A DNA stretch of 64,000 bases from Flavobacteriales bacterium (GCA_016712535.1 JADJQW010000002.1:558001-622000), one strand, 5' to 3'; shown: positions 8,064 through 18,158, counted from the first letter of the stretch. A program made the numbers and translations. Notes: generated by a model not told the origin, from the letters alone.

Positions 8064-9167
8064 ATGCGTGCCCTCGTCTGCGTCACCAACGACCTCAGCA
8101 CCGATAACCGCGTGCACCGCACCTGCGTGGTGCTGCGCGAGTTGGGCTACGAGGTCCTGCTGGTGGGGCGGCTGTTGCCCGATAGCCTTCCGCTCCAGCG
8201 GCCCTACGGTACCAAGCGCATGCGGCTGCTCTTCCGCAAGGGGCCGATCTTCTACGCCGAGTACAACCTGCGGCTCCTTTTCCTCCTGCTCTTCAGCAAG
8301 GCCAACCTGATCGTGGCCAACGACCTCGACACCTTGCTGGCCTGCTACCTGGCGAAGGGGAAGCGCGCGCTGGTTTATGACAGCCACGAGTACTTCACCG
8401 AGGTGCCGGAGATCCAGGGCCGTTTCGCGAAGCGCGCATGGCTGGCCATCGAGCGCTGGATCTTCCCGAAGCTGCGGCACGTGATCACCGTGAACGGCAG
8501 CATTGCAAACGCCTACCGTGAGCGCTACGGAGTGCCTGTGGAGGTCGTGCGCAACATCCCCATGCACAAGGAGCTCGGACCGTTGCCCTCGCGCAGCGAT
8601 CTGGACCTGCCCGAGGACCGCTTCATCCTCGTCCTGCAGGGCAGCGGCATCAACGTGGACAGGGGAGGCGAAGAGGCGGTGCTGGCGATGAAGGAGCTGC
8701 CCGATGCCCTGCTGCTCATCATCGGTGGCGGTGATGCATGGCCTTTGCTGGAGCGTTTGGTCAAGGAGCAAGCGCTTGAAGGCCGCGTGCGCCTCTTGCC
8801 GCGCATGCCCTACGAGCGCATGATGCAGTACACGCGCAACGCCGACCTCGGCCTCTCGCTCGACAAGGACACCAGCCTCAACTACCGCTTCAGCCTGCCA
8901 AACAAGCTCTTCGACTACTTCCGCGCGCACATCCCGGCGCTGGTGAGCGAACTCCCTGAGGTCGCCGGGATCGTGCGTCGGTACGAGGCGGGCATCGTGA
9001 TCCCGCGCGTGGAGCCTGCGGTGATCGCCGCCGAGGTGCGCCGCTTGATGCCCGATCGCGCGCGCCGTGATGCCTTGCGGCTGAAGGCTATTTTCGCCGC
9101 CACTGAATTGGATGGCGAGCGCGAGAAGGAAGCGCTGAAGGCCTTCCTGCGACGCGTTGGCGGATAA
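8064..9167 (+). CDS. Glycosyltransferase, GT4-like (GT-B fold)
   Basis: The ATG at 8064 is preferred to an in-frame TTG at 8055. The product (367 residues) starts with RALVCVTNDLSTDNRVHRT, the opening of GT-B retaining transferases from Bacteroidota polysaccharide loci. It has a YDSHEYFTE motif near residue 105 and the donor-site region GGGDAW ... LLPRMPYERMMQYTRNADLGLSL. The run SLPNKLFDYFRAHIPAL near residue 275 carries the nucleotide-sugar-binding pattern of GT4-type enzymes. It would add a sugar to a surface polysaccharide or lipid-linked precursor in the cytoplasm. The following glycosyltransferase overlaps its end by 11 bp, so the two are coupled. Donor and acceptor cannot be read from sequence. 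Confidence 0.88.
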   Translation: MRALVCVTNDLSTDNRVHRTCVVLRELGYEVLLVGRLLPDSLPLQRPYGTKRMRLLFRKGPIFYAEYNLRLLFLLLFSKANLIVANDLDTLLACYLAKGKRALVYDSHEYFTEVPEIQGRFAKRAWLAIERWIFPKLRHVITVNGSIANAYRERYGVPVEVVRNIPMHKELGPLPSRSDLDLPEDRFILVLQGSGINVDRGGEEAVLAMKELPDALLLIIGGGDAWPLLERLVKEQALEGRVRLLPRMPYERMMQYTRNADLGLSLDKDTSLNYRFSLPNKLFDYFRAHIPALVSELPEVAGIVRRYEAGIVIPRVEPAVIAAEVRRLMPDRARRDALRLKAIFAATELDGEREKEALKAFLRRVGG

Positions 9168-10275
9168 GCATCTACATATCGTCTCCTTCGACGTGCCCGC
9201 CCCACCAAGCTATGGCGGCGTGATTGACGTGTACTACAAGGCGAAAGCGCTCGCGGAGCTGGGGGTGAAGGTCCATCTGCACTGCTTCCACTACGGCCGG
9301 CCCAAGGCGAAGGAACTGGAGCGCTTCTGCGCCAGCGTGCACTACTACCCGCGCAACACCGGCAAACTGCAGTTGCTCAATGCGCTGCCCTACGTGGTGG
9401 TGAGCCGCCGCAGCGAAGCGCTGATGGAGCGCTTGCTCCAGGATGAGCACCCCATCCTCTTCGAGGGGCTGCACTGCTGCTACCACCTCGGCGATCCGCG
9501 CCTGCACGGCCGCATCCGGATCGTGCGCGCGCACAACGTGGAGCACGACTACTACGGCGCGCTCGCGAAGGCGGCATCGAACGCCTTCCGCCGCACCTAC
9601 TTCATCAACGAGGCGCACAAGCTGCAGCGCTTCGAGCCGGTGCTGGCCGAAGCCACGCGCGTGCTGGCCATCTCGCCGAAGGACGAGGCCTACTTCGGGT
9701 CGCACTTCCACAACGTGGCGCATGTGCCGGCCTTCCATGCCAGCGAGAAGGTGGAGGTGCCCGATGGACTCGGCGATTTCGCGTTCTACCACGGCGCCTT
9801 GGGCGTGGCGGAGAACGATCAAGCCGCGCTCTACCTGGTGAAGAAGGTCTTCGAGGGACTGCCCGTGAAGCTCGTGATCGCAGGCAGCGACGCCAGCGCA
9901 GAGCTGAAGCGCGCTGTGGCTAAGGCGCCGAATGCGGAATTGCGCGAGGGCATCTCCACGGAGCAGATCCATGCACTGGTCCGTAGCGCGCAGGTGAACG
10001 TGCTGCCCACGTTCCAGGCCACGGGCATCAAGCTGAAGCTGCTGCTCTGCCTCTTCACCGGCCGCCACGTGGTGTGCAACACGCCCATGGTGGAGGGCAC
10101 CGGCCTCGAAGGGCTCTGCCATGTGCACGACGATCCGAGGAGCATGCGCGAGAGCATCCTGGCGTGCATGGGCAAGCCCGCGAATGGCCAGGCCTTGGAG
10201 GAGCGTGCGCAAGTGCTGGAGGAGCGCTTCAGCAACTGGAGGAACGCGGAGCGGATCGTTGGGTTGCTGGGTTAG
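9157..10275 (+). CDS. Glycosyltransferase (GT-B fold)
   Basis: The frame starts at TTG 9157, inside the end of the previous gene. No ATG is available before the conserved HIVSFDVPAPPSYGGVIDVYYK opening, which carries the GG loop of GT-B transferases, so TTG is the likely start. The protein has 372 residues. Further hallmarks are RAHNVEHDYY near residue 125, the linker YHGALGVAEN near 210 and GIKLKLLLCLFTGRHVVCN near 290, where the donor-binding Glu motif of GT4 is poorly conserved. It most likely works with the upstream transferase on the same glycan. It converges on ftsE with only a 4-bp gap. Confidence 0.85.
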   Translation: MADKHLHIVSFDVPAPPSYGGVIDVYYKAKALAELGVKVHLHCFHYGRPKAKELERFCASVHYYPRNTGKLQLLNALPYVVVSRRSEALMERLLQDEHPILFEGLHCCYHLGDPRLHGRIRIVRAHNVEHDYYGALAKAASNAFRRTYFINEAHKLQRFEPVLAEATRVLAISPKDEAYFGSHFHNVAHVPAFHASEKVEVPDGLGDFAFYHGALGVAENDQAALYLVKKVFEGLPVKLVIAGSDASAELKRAVAKAPNAELREGISTEQIHALVRSAQVNVLPTFQATGIKLKLLLCLFTGRHVVCNTPMVEGTGLEGLCHVHDDPRSMRESILACMGKPANGQALEERAQVLEERFSNWRNAERIVGLLG

Positions 10276-10279
10276 CGCG

Positions 10280-10969
10280 CTACACCGCACCCACCGCCCC
10301 CAATTCAAGGAGCTTCCCTTCCTCGCAGCGCACCACGCGCGTGTTCAGCTTCTTCATGTGGGTGTAGTCGTGCGTGGCCATGATCACGCTGCGGCCTTGG
10401 GTGCTGATGGCGAAGAGCAGGTCCAGGATCTCGCCCGTGGTCTCGGGATCGAGGTTGCCGGTGGGCTCGTCGGCGAGGATCAGCTCGGGGTCGTTCACCA
10501 GCGCGCGGGCGATGCTCACGCGCTGCTGCTCGCCGCCGCTGAGCTCGTGCGGCATCTTGTAGCCCTTGTTCGCCAGGCCCACTTTCTCCAGCACCTCCTG
10601 CGTGCGGGCGTCCATGGCCTTGCGGTCGGTCCAGCCGGTGGCGCGCATCACGAAGAAGAGGTTCTCCTGCACCGTGCGGTCGCTCAGCAGCTGGAAGTCC
10701 TGGAACACGATGCCGATCTTCCGCCGGAGGTAGGGCACCTGCGCTCGCTTCAGTTTCCGCAGGTCGAAGCCGCAGCAGAAGCCCTCGCCCTCGGTGAGCG
10801 GCACATCGCCGTAGAGCACGCGCATGAGGCTGCTCTTGCCGCTGCCGGTGCGGCCGATGAGGTACAGGAACTCGCCCTTGTACACGGCGAAGTCGACATT
10901 GTTGAGCACCAGGTTCTCGCGCTGGAAGATGCGCGCGCTGTTGAGCTGGACGAGCGGTGCGGTGGACAT
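10280..10969 (-). CDS. ftsE: FtsE-type ABC transporter ATP-binding protein
   Basis: The frame is open to 11188, but the ATG at 10969 gives a 229-residue protein of normal FtsE length. It has Walker A GRTGSGKSS near residue 38, Q-loop VFQDFQLL, ABC signature LSGGEQQR, Walker B LILADEPTGNLD and the H-loop ATHDYTHM. In the family, FtsE pairs with FtsX to activate peptidoglycan hydrolases during division. No ftsX is visible here, which is common in Bacteroidota. LolD or MacB-type ATPases have similar motifs, but the short length, the early LNNVDFAVYKGEFLYLIG and the LRRKIGIVFQDFQLL run favour FtsE. It is divergent from the TPR gene, with a shared 157-bp upstream region. Confidence 0.87.
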   Translation of the reverse strand: MSTAPLVQLNSARIFQRENLVLNNVDFAVYKGEFLYLIGRTGSGKSSLMRVLYGDVPLTEGEGFCCGFDLRKLKRAQVPYLRRKIGIVFQDFQLLSDRTVQENLFFVMRATGWTDRKAMDARTQEVLEKVGLANKGYKMPHELSGGEQQRVSIARALVNDPELILADEPTGNLDPETTGEILDLLFAISTQGRSVIMATHDYTHMKKLNTRVVRCEEGKLLELGAVGAV

Positions 10970-11126
10970 GATCGGGGGCAAAGGTGCGCACGCATCCAAT
11001 ACGATCGCACCATGGCGCGTTGGCTCTGGCGGCCCGATGCTTGCGAAGCACCAACACGCGAGGGTGGAAATCTCCACCGGCGCAGCGCCAAGCGCCCTGT
11101 GCCGCCCCGTGAACTTTGAACGCTTG

Positions 11127-14100
11127 ATGATGACCCTGATAACGCGCCTTCCCGCGCTGCTGGCCGCCCTCGCGCTGGGCCTGCTCATCCATGCCCAGCG
11201 GCCCGCCCACTACACCCACCAGGATGCCGACCTGATCAACGCGATCGAGCTCTTCGGCATGGAGAAGTACGGCGCCGCCCAGTACGAGTTCCAGCACGTG
11301 GCCGACCGCATCAGCGACCTGCACGACCCGCGCCGCACCGAAGCCGAGTTCTACATCGCCCTCTGCAGCGTGCGCCTCTTCAACGACGATGCCGGCTACC
11401 GCCTCAAGCGCTTCATGACCGAGCACCCCGAGGACCTGCATGTGCCCTTGATCAAGCTCGAGCTCTTCCGCCACAGCTTCAACCAGAAGGATTGGGAGGA
11501 CGTGATCGCGTGGAGCGATCAGGTGAACGCCTCGGCCTTGAGCACCAGCGATGCGGAGGAGTTCCGTTTCAAGCGCGGCTACGCCTTCTTCCAGACCGGC
11601 AATAGCGAGAAGGCCCTCTCCGAATTCGCTCAGGTGAAGGACAGCGAGGGCCTCTTCGGGGCGCCCGCGCTCTATTACACCTCGCACATCCACTACGAGC
11701 GCGGCAACCACGAGACGGCGCTGCAAGGCTTCCGCAGGCTCGAGGGCAATGCGGACTTCGCCCCGCTGGTGCCCGTTTACATCGCCGAGATCCTCTTCGT
11801 GCAGGGCAAGTACGATGAGCTGGCAGAGTACGTGAAGCCCTTGCTCGCTGATCCGCAAGGCATCAAGCGGCAGGCGGAGATCAACCGTTTGGCGGGCGAG
11901 GCCAACTACCGTCGTGGCAATTACGCTGAAGCACTGCCCTACCTCCAGAAGAGCGCTCAGCGCGTGGGTGTTGACCGCAGCGACCGCTACATCCTCGGGT
12001 ATGCCTATTACAAGACGGGCGATTGCCAGAAAGCGCTGGCTGAGCTGATCACGGTGGCCAATGCCGATGACAGCCTCGCGCAGCTCGCCAGCTACCACAT
12101 GGCCGACTGCTACTTCAAGCTGAACGAGAAGAACTACGCGCGCAACGCCTTCAAGAAGGCCTATGAGATCGGCAAGCCGGGCGAGGGCGAAACGAAGGGC
12201 GACGCGAAAGTGACCGAGGATGCCCTCTTCCAGTACGCCAAGCTGGCCTATGAGCTCAGCTTCGATCCCTACCACGAGGCAATCACCGCGTTGCGCAGCT
12301 ACCTGCGCGCATACCCGAACACCCCGCGCCGCGATGAAGCCTACGAATTCCTGTTGAACGTGTACTTGAAGACGCGCAACTACGAGGATGCGCTCGCTTC
12401 ATTGGATGAGATCCAGAACAAGGACCTCCGACTGCGGGAGGCTTATCAAAAGCTCGCCTACAACCGCGGCGTGGAATTGTACGAGGGCCGCAAGTACAGC
12501 GATGCCGCGCTCTTCTTCGAACGGGCGCTGAAGTACCCGGTGAACCAGGGCACCAATGCGCGCGCGCACTTCTGGATGGCCGAGAGCCATTACGGCAAGG
12601 GCGACCTCACGGCAGCGCTCCAGAAGTACGACGACCTGCGCAATTCACCCGGCGCGTACAGCACCGACCTGTATGAGCAGGCCGGCTATGGCATGGGCTA
12701 CGCCTACCTGAAGCAGAAGGATTACACCGAGGCCGCCGTGGCCTTCCGCCGCTATGTGCTGAGCAAGAAAGGGGAGGCGAGGCAGCGCGCGGATGCCATG
12801 CTACGCACCGGCGATTGCTACTTCGTGCTGAAGGACAACGAGCAGGCCGTGAAGTGGTACGACGATGCCATGCGCACCGGATCGCCTGACCGCGACTACG
12901 CGATGTACCAGAAAGGCGTGTGCCAGGGACTGCTGCGCCGCTATCCGGAGAAGATCGCCACGCTGAAGGCGCTGCTCGCGGAGCTCCCCAACTCGCGCTA
13001 CGCCGCCGATGCCAAGTTCCAGCTGGGTGAGACCTACATCGTGCAGGGCGGCGACAGCGAGGCGCTGAGCTATTACACCCAGGTGACCAACGTCCACCCG
13101 AACAGCCCGCTCGTGCGGCAGTCCATGCTGCAGAGCGCGCTCATCCACAAGCGCCAGGGCCGCACCGAGGAGGCCATCTCCGGCTTCAAGGCCGTGGTGG
13201 AGAAATACCCCACGATGGATGGCGCGCGTGACGCGCTCGCCGGACTGGAGAACATCTACATAGAGCTGGGCCGCGTGAGCGAGTACGAGGCGTACGTGCG
13301 TTCGCTGAAATGGGTGGACCCCGGCACGCTGGAGTTCGACGAGAAGTACTACCAGAGCGCGGAGAAGCTCTACTTCGAGGAGAAGTGCCCGCAAGCCATA
13401 GGCGCCTTCGGCGATTACATCAGCAAGTACCCCAATGGCGGCTATGTGCTCAACGCCCTCTACTACCGCGGCGATTGCCACTACCGTTCGGGCGCATACG
13501 ACCAGGCGATCACCGATCTGGAAGAGGTGATCCGCCGCAATGGGGCGCAATTCATGGAGAGCGCTTCGGCCATGGCGGCCGATATCCTCTTCCGCGACAA
13601 GCGGTACGAGGGCGCGCTCGACCACTTCAAGCGCTTGGAGCCCATCGCGGCATCGCCGCAGAACACCTTGGTTGCGCAGGTGGGTCAGATGCGCTGCTTG
13701 CGGGAATTGGGGCGCATCGCCGAAGCCTCGGCCGCCGCAGAGAAAGTGGTCGCGAACAGCCAGGCGGACAACGACCTGAAGAGCGAGGGCAACATCCTCA
13801 TCGCCCGCAACCTGGCCGACCGGGGCGAGCTTGATGCGGCCTACGCGAAGTTCAAGGCCGTTGCCACGGGAAGCACCACGGCGCGCGGCGCAGAGGCCAA
13901 GTACAACATGGCTTACATCCGTCACCTGCAGACGCAGTACCGCAAGGCTGAAACGGAAGTCTTCGAGCTGGCGCAGCGCTATTCCAGCCACGACCATTGG
14001 AAGGCGCGCTCCTTCATCCTGCTCGGCGATGTGTACGTGCAGCTCAACGACCTCTTCCAGGCGCGCGCCACGTTGCAGAGCGTGATCGACAATTGCCGCG

Positions 14101-14231
14101 AGCCTGACCTGGTGGCGCAGGCGCGCCAGCGCCTCGATGCCATCAACGCCAGTCAGGTGCCACGAGAGCAGCTCGTCCCCGGTGGATCGGACGAGATCAT
14201 CCTTCCCCAGCCCGGCGGCAACGGCCAATAG
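11127..14231 (+). CDS. Large tetratricopeptide-repeat protein, exported
   Basis: Two adjacent ATGs (11127 and 11130) precede a signal peptide ending LLIHAQ. The open frame extends upstream without a start of that kind. The 1,034-residue product is almost entirely TPR-like helical repeats (for example AINRLAGEANYRRGNYAEALPYL, YKTGDCQKALAEL, AHFWMAESHYGKGDLTAALQKY, YAMYQKGVCQGLLRRY). It ends in a Pro/Gly-rich tail, and it would act as a periplasmic scaffold. The next gene, an outer-membrane barrel, begins 3 bp later, so the pair is probably translated together and acts together at the cell envelope. The partner proteins and pathway are not shown by the sequence. Confidence 0.85.
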   Translation: MMTLITRLPALLAALALGLLIHAQRPAHYTHQDADLINAIELFGMEKYGAAQYEFQHVADRISDLHDPRRTEAEFYIALCSVRLFNDDAGYRLKRFMTEHPEDLHVPLIKLELFRHSFNQKDWEDVIAWSDQVNASALSTSDAEEFRFKRGYAFFQTGNSEKALSEFAQVKDSEGLFGAPALYYTSHIHYERGNHETALQGFRRLEGNADFAPLVPVYIAEILFVQGKYDELAEYVKPLLADPQGIKRQAEINRLAGEANYRRGNYAEALPYLQKSAQRVGVDRSDRYILGYAYYKTGDCQKALAELITVANADDSLAQLASYHMADCYFKLNEKNYARNAFKKAYEIGKPGEGETKGDAKVTEDALFQYAKLAYELSFDPYHEAITALRSYLRAYPNTPRRDEAYEFLLNVYLKTRNYEDALASLDEIQNKDLRLREAYQKLAYNRGVELYEGRKYSDAALFFERALKYPVNQGTNARAHFWMAESHYGKGDLTAALQKYDDLRNSPGAYSTDLYEQAGYGMGYAYLKQKDYTEAAVAFRRYVLSKKGEARQRADAMLRTGDCYFVLKDNEQAVKWYDDAMRTGSPDRDYAMYQKGVCQGLLRRYPEKIATLKALLAELPNSRYAADAKFQLGETYIVQGGDSEALSYYTQVTNVHPNSPLVRQSMLQSALIHKRQGRTEEAISGFKAVVEKYPTMDGARDALAGLENIYIELGRVSEYEAYVRSLKWVDPGTLEFDEKYYQSAEKLYFEEKCPQAIGAFGDYISKYPNGGYVLNALYYRGDCHYRSGAYDQAITDLEEVIRRNGAQFMESASAMAADILFRDKRYEGALDHFKRLEPIAASPQNTLVAQVGQMRCLRELGRIAEASAAAEKVVANSQADNDLKSEGNILIARNLADRGELDAAYAKFKAVATGSTTARGAEAKYNMAYIRHLQTQYRKAETEVFELAQRYSSHDHWKARSFILLGDVYVQLNDLFQARATLQSVIDNCREPDLVAQARQRLDAINASQVPREQLVPGGSDEIILPQPGGNGQ

Positions 14232-14234
14232 ACC

Positions 14235-15944
14235 ATGAAGCGCAACCTCCTCCTCCTCGCCGCACTGCTGCCGATCGCGCTGTTCCTGCCCCGTCAGGCA
14301 TGCGCGCAGAACGAGGGCCAGTACGTGATCCAGGGCATCTACAACCCTACGCTCATCGATGCGCAGAAGATCGATCTGCGGCCCGAGGGCATCGACACCA
14401 TCCTGCCCACCCTGCCCGTGAGCTACAACCTGTTGCCGGCCAAGGCCGATATCGCGCCGCGCGCCGACAGCCTGGCCGCCGCCAAGCTCAACGTGGAGAA
14501 GGCGCAGGCACGGCTCTACAAGGGCTTCGTGAAGGCCGGCTACGGCTTGTACAACACGCCCATCGGCGAGCTCCACTTCAATCAGGTGCGCTCCCGCAAG
14601 AACGGCTACGGCTTCCACCTGAAGCACATGAGCAGCAATGGCGGGCTCGACGATGTGGGCCCGAGCCGCTACGGCAACAACAGCATCGATGCCTTCTATC
14701 GCCACATCATCCAGAAGAACGAGGCCAGCGGCAGGCTCATGTACGACCGGCGCCGCATCAGCTATTACGGCTACCCCAGCAACGAAGGGCTTGAGGATTC
14801 ATTGAGCCTGCTCGGAGGCGACAAGGACCGCCTGAAGCAGTTCTACAACGACATCGGCTTCGCCGCGCGTGTGCGCAGCCTCTACGAGGACAGCAGCCGC
14901 ATCGCGCATGATGTCGGCCTCGAAGCGCACACCTACAGCAATTTCAGCGGGAGCCGCGAGACCAACATCCGGGTGGCGGCGGAAGCCGGCAAGCAAGAGA
15001 AGACCGAGTACTACCACGCCACACTGCTGATTGACAACAACGCCTTCCGTGGAAGGGTCTCGCCCGACTCATCGGAGTTCAGGCAGAACGGCACGCTCAT
15101 CGGCCTCTTGCCCAGCGTGCGCACCGTTGGCCGCAAGTACTTCGTGCGCGCCGGCGTGGGCCTCTACCTCGATGCGCTCGGCGAGACCACCTTCCACTTC
15201 TTCCCGCAGGCCTACGCGCACTACGCGCTGTTCGACAACATCCTGGTGCCATACGTGGGCCTCGATGGAGAGCGCCGGCGCAACAGCTTCCGCAGCCTCA
15301 CGCGCGAGAACCCCTGGCTCAACCCCGCTCCGCGCCAGCGCAACACCAGCAAGCTGTTCGATGCGTATGGAGGCCTCCGCGGCAGCTTCGGCAACCACAT
15401 CGGCTTCGATGTCCGCGCCAGCTTCAGCTCGAATGAGGACATGCCCCTCTACATCAACACGCCCAATGCGCCCTTCGGCGACCGCATGGATGTGGTGTAC
15501 GACGAGGTGGAGATCATGGACTTCAGCGGTGAGCTCACGTACAGCACCGCCAAGGACACGCGCCTGAGCGCCCGGATCGACGTGTACACCTACGCCACCC
15601 GCGTAGAGGATGAGCCTTGGAACCTGCCGCCTTACAAGATCACCTTCGCCGCGCGCCACAGCCTGCGCGACAAGCTCGTGCTGAAGGCCGAGGCCCTCTT
15701 CCTGGGCCGCCGCACCGCCTACCGCGCGCCCGAGGCCAGCACCGACAGCAGCGTGGTGGCCGTGAGCACCCGCACCCAGCTCGATGGATTCCTCGACCTC
15801 TACCTCGGTGCCGAGTACCGCTACACCAAGCGGCTGAGCATGTTCCTCGACATCAGCAACCTCAGCGCGAGCAAATACGAGCGCTGGTACCGCCACCCCA
15901 CGCAGCGGGGGCTGATCATGATCGGGGCGACCTACGCGTTCTGA
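14235..15944 (+). CDS. Outer-membrane beta-barrel protein (TonB-receptor-like family)
   Basis: This 569-residue protein has a signal peptide cut near ACAQ. Long amphipathic beta-strand stretches rich in Tyr and Arg fill the rest, and the protein ends in aromatic ...GLIMIGATYAF, the C-terminal Phe signal for BAM insertion. No plug domain or TonB box is obvious, so it is shorter than a TonB-dependent receptor. It could be a small barrel of the kind that partners a TPR protein. It follows the TPR gene with a 3-bp gap. The function is not known from sequence. Confidence 0.78.
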   Translation: MKRNLLLLAALLPIALFLPRQACAQNEGQYVIQGIYNPTLIDAQKIDLRPEGIDTILPTLPVSYNLLPAKADIAPRADSLAAAKLNVEKAQARLYKGFVKAGYGLYNTPIGELHFNQVRSRKNGYGFHLKHMSSNGGLDDVGPSRYGNNSIDAFYRHIIQKNEASGRLMYDRRRISYYGYPSNEGLEDSLSLLGGDKDRLKQFYNDIGFAARVRSLYEDSSRIAHDVGLEAHTYSNFSGSRETNIRVAAEAGKQEKTEYYHATLLIDNNAFRGRVSPDSSEFRQNGTLIGLLPSVRTVGRKYFVRAGVGLYLDALGETTFHFFPQAYAHYALFDNILVPYVGLDGERRRNSFRSLTRENPWLNPAPRQRNTSKLFDAYGGLRGSFGNHIGFDVRASFSSNEDMPLYINTPNAPFGDRMDVVYDEVEIMDFSGELTYSTAKDTRLSARIDVYTYATRVEDEPWNLPPYKITFAARHSLRDKLVLKAEALFLGRRTAYRAPEASTDSSVVAVSTRTQLDGFLDLYLGAEYRYTKRLSMFLDISNLSASKYERWYRHPTQRGLIMIGATYAF

Positions 15945-16118
15945 GCGCCCGTGATGGGCTCAGGAATCGGCTGAGAAGGTGGTCTCCTGCGGAGGCGGGG
16001 ATCCAGTTTCAAGGGCTTCTACGCCCCCTGTCAACGCCCTCTTCCGAACAAGCGTTAATTATCAACAGAATCCGCGTCCGTGTTGGGAAAACGGCCCTGT
16101 TAACCGGGTGTGAAAAGG

Positions 16119-16126
16119 TACCTTTG
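16119..16126 (+). promoter_or_regulatory. Possible -7 box (TACCTTTG) upstream of gyrB
   Basis: TACCTTTG matches the Bacteroidota consensus TAnnTTTG and lies 39 bp before the gyrB ATG at 16165. A clear TTTG/TTG -33 element at the right spacing is not visible, so this is tentative. Confidence 0.4.
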
Positions 16127-16164
16127 GGAGCCTTTGAAAAAAGGGCGATTTGACCTTGGAAACC

Positions 16165-18141
16165 ATGTCTGAGACAACCCTGGAAATGAGCGAGAAGAAG
16201 AAGGCGGCGGCGAGCTATTCGGCCGACAGCATACAGGTATTGGAAGGCCTCGAAGCGGTGCGCAAGCGCCCGGCCATGTACATCGGCGATGTGGGCGTGA
16301 AGGGCCTCCATCACCTGGTGTACGAGGTGGTCGACAACAGCATCGACGAGGCGCTGGCCGGCCACTGCGACACCGTGGAGGTGACCATCACCCCGCAGAA
16401 CGGGATCCGCGTGAAGGATAACGGCCGCGGCATCCCGGTGGACATGCATGCCAAGGAGGGCCGTAGCGCTTTGGAGGTGGTGATGACCGTGCTGCACGCC
16501 GGCGGCAAATTCGACAAGGACAGCTACAAGGTCTCCGGCGGCCTGCACGGCGTGGGCGTGAGCTGCGTGAACGCGCTCAGCACCCTGTTGCGGGCCGAGG
16601 TGCACCGCGACGGCAAGAAGTACGAGCAGGAGTACAGCGAGGGCAAGCCTCAGTTCCCCGTGCGCGAGATCGGGACCACCGACTACCGGGGCACCATCGT
16701 CACTTTCCAGCCCGACCTGAGCATCTTCCAAGCCGGCGAATACAACTTCGACACCTTGGCCGCCCGCCTGCGCGAGCTGGCCTTCCTCAACAAAGGCATC
16801 AAGCTCACGCTCACCGACGAGCGCCGCACCAATGCCGATGGCAGCTTCGTGAGCGAGGAGTACTACAGCGACCTCGGCCTAGTGGAGTTCGTGAAGTTCC
16901 TCGATGGCACGCGCATGCCGCTGATCGAGGACGTGATCTACATGGAAGGCGAGAAGCAGGGCATCCCGGTGGAGATCGCCATGGTGTACAACGACAGCTA
17001 CAACGAGAACCTGCACTCGTACGTGAACAACATCAACACGCACGAGGGCGGCACGCACCTGGCCGGTTTCCGACGCGGCCTCACCCGTACGCTGAAGAAG
17101 TACGCTGACAGCAGCGGCGCCACGCAGAAGCTCAAGTTCGAGATCAGCGGCGACGACTTCCGCGAGGGGCTCACCGCCGTGATCAGCGTGAAGGTGCAGG
17201 AGCCCCAGTTCGAGGGGCAGACCAAGACCAAGCTGGGCAACAATGAGGTGATGGGCGCGGTGGACATCGCCGTGAGCGAGATGCTCGAGAACTACCTCGA
17301 GGAACACCCGCGCGACGCCAAGCAGATCGTTGAGAAGGTGATCCTGGCCGCCACCGCGCGGCATGCCGCACGCAAGGCGCGGGAGCTGGTGCAGCGCAAG
17401 GGCGCCTTCAGCGGCGGGGGCCTGCCCGGCAAGCTGGCCGATTGCCAGAGCAAGGACGCCAGCGCAAGCGAGCTCTTCCTGGTGGAGGGCGATTCAGCCG
17501 GCGGCACCGCCAAACAGGGCCGCAACCGCGAGTTCCAGGCCATCCTGCCCCTGCGCGGCAAGATCCTCAATGTGGAGAAGGCCATGCAGCACAAGATCCT
17601 CGACAACGAGGAGATCCGGAACATCTACACCGCGCTCGGCGTGCACATCGGCACCGAAGAGGACAGCAAGGCGCTGAACATGACCAAATTGCGCTACCAC
17701 AAGATCGTGATCATGTGCGACGCGGACGTGGACGGCAGCCACATCCAGACGCTGATCATGACCTTCTTCTTCCGCCATATGCAGGCGCTGATCGAAGGCG
17801 GCCACCTCTACATCGCCACCCCGCCGCTCTATCAGGTGAAGAAGGGCAAGGAACAGGTGTACTGCTGGAATGAGAACGAGCGCGATGCGGTGATCGAGGC
17901 CATGAAGCGCGGCAACAAGGACGCCAGCGTGCATGTGCAGCGCTACAAGGGCCTGGGTGAGATGAACGCCGAGCAGCTTTGGGAGACCACCATGGACCCC
18001 ACGCGCCGCACGCTGCGCCAGGTCACCATCGAGAACGGCGCCGAGGCCGACCGCGTCTTCAGCATGCTCATGGGCGATGAAGTGCCTCCCCGCCGCGAGT
18101 TCATCGAGAAGAACGCGATCTACGCGAAGCTGGACGTGTAG
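16165..18141 (+). CDS. gyrB: DNA gyrase subunit B
   Basis: This is the ATPase subunit of DNA gyrase, which introduces negative supercoils in the cytoplasm. The ATG at 16165 is chosen over a TTG at 16150. The 658-residue product carries the GHKL ATP site: EVVDNSIDEALAG (N-box), DNGRGIPVD (G1) and GGLHGVGVSCVNALS (G2). It also carries the TOPRIM motifs VEGDSAGGTAKQGRNR and CDADVDGSHI. The C-terminal YKGLGEMNAEQLWETTMDP segment completes it. ParE (topo IV) is less likely because of the length and gyrase-type sequence. A strong hairpin follows. Confidence 0.95.
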   Translation: MSETTLEMSEKKKAAASYSADSIQVLEGLEAVRKRPAMYIGDVGVKGLHHLVYEVVDNSIDEALAGHCDTVEVTITPQNGIRVKDNGRGIPVDMHAKEGRSALEVVMTVLHAGGKFDKDSYKVSGGLHGVGVSCVNALSTLLRAEVHRDGKKYEQEYSEGKPQFPVREIGTTDYRGTIVTFQPDLSIFQAGEYNFDTLAARLRELAFLNKGIKLTLTDERRTNADGSFVSEEYYSDLGLVEFVKFLDGTRMPLIEDVIYMEGEKQGIPVEIAMVYNDSYNENLHSYVNNINTHEGGTHLAGFRRGLTRTLKKYADSSGATQKLKFEISGDDFREGLTAVISVKVQEPQFEGQTKTKLGNNEVMGAVDIAVSEMLENYLEEHPRDAKQIVEKVILAATARHAARKARELVQRKGAFSGGGLPGKLADCQSKDASASELFLVEGDSAGGTAKQGRNREFQAILPLRGKILNVEKAMQHKILDNEEIRNIYTALGVHIGTEEDSKALNMTKLRYHKIVIMCDADVDGSHIQTLIMTFFFRHMQALIEGGHLYIATPPLYQVKKGKEQVYCWNENERDAVIEAMKRGNKDASVHVQRYKGLGEMNAEQLWETTMDPTRRTLRQVTIENGAEADRVFSMLMGDEVPPRREFIEKNAIYAKLDV

Positions 18142-18158
18142 CTCGTCCATCCCGTCAG

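Noticed and set aside
10305..12275. 656-codon open frame on the minus strand overlapping ftsE and the TPR gene
   Set aside because: Composition is that of an antisense shadow; the two real genes have complete family motifs.
12801..14705. 634-codon open frame on the minus strand opposite the TPR gene
   Set aside because: No start context, no domain and a low-complexity antisense composition.
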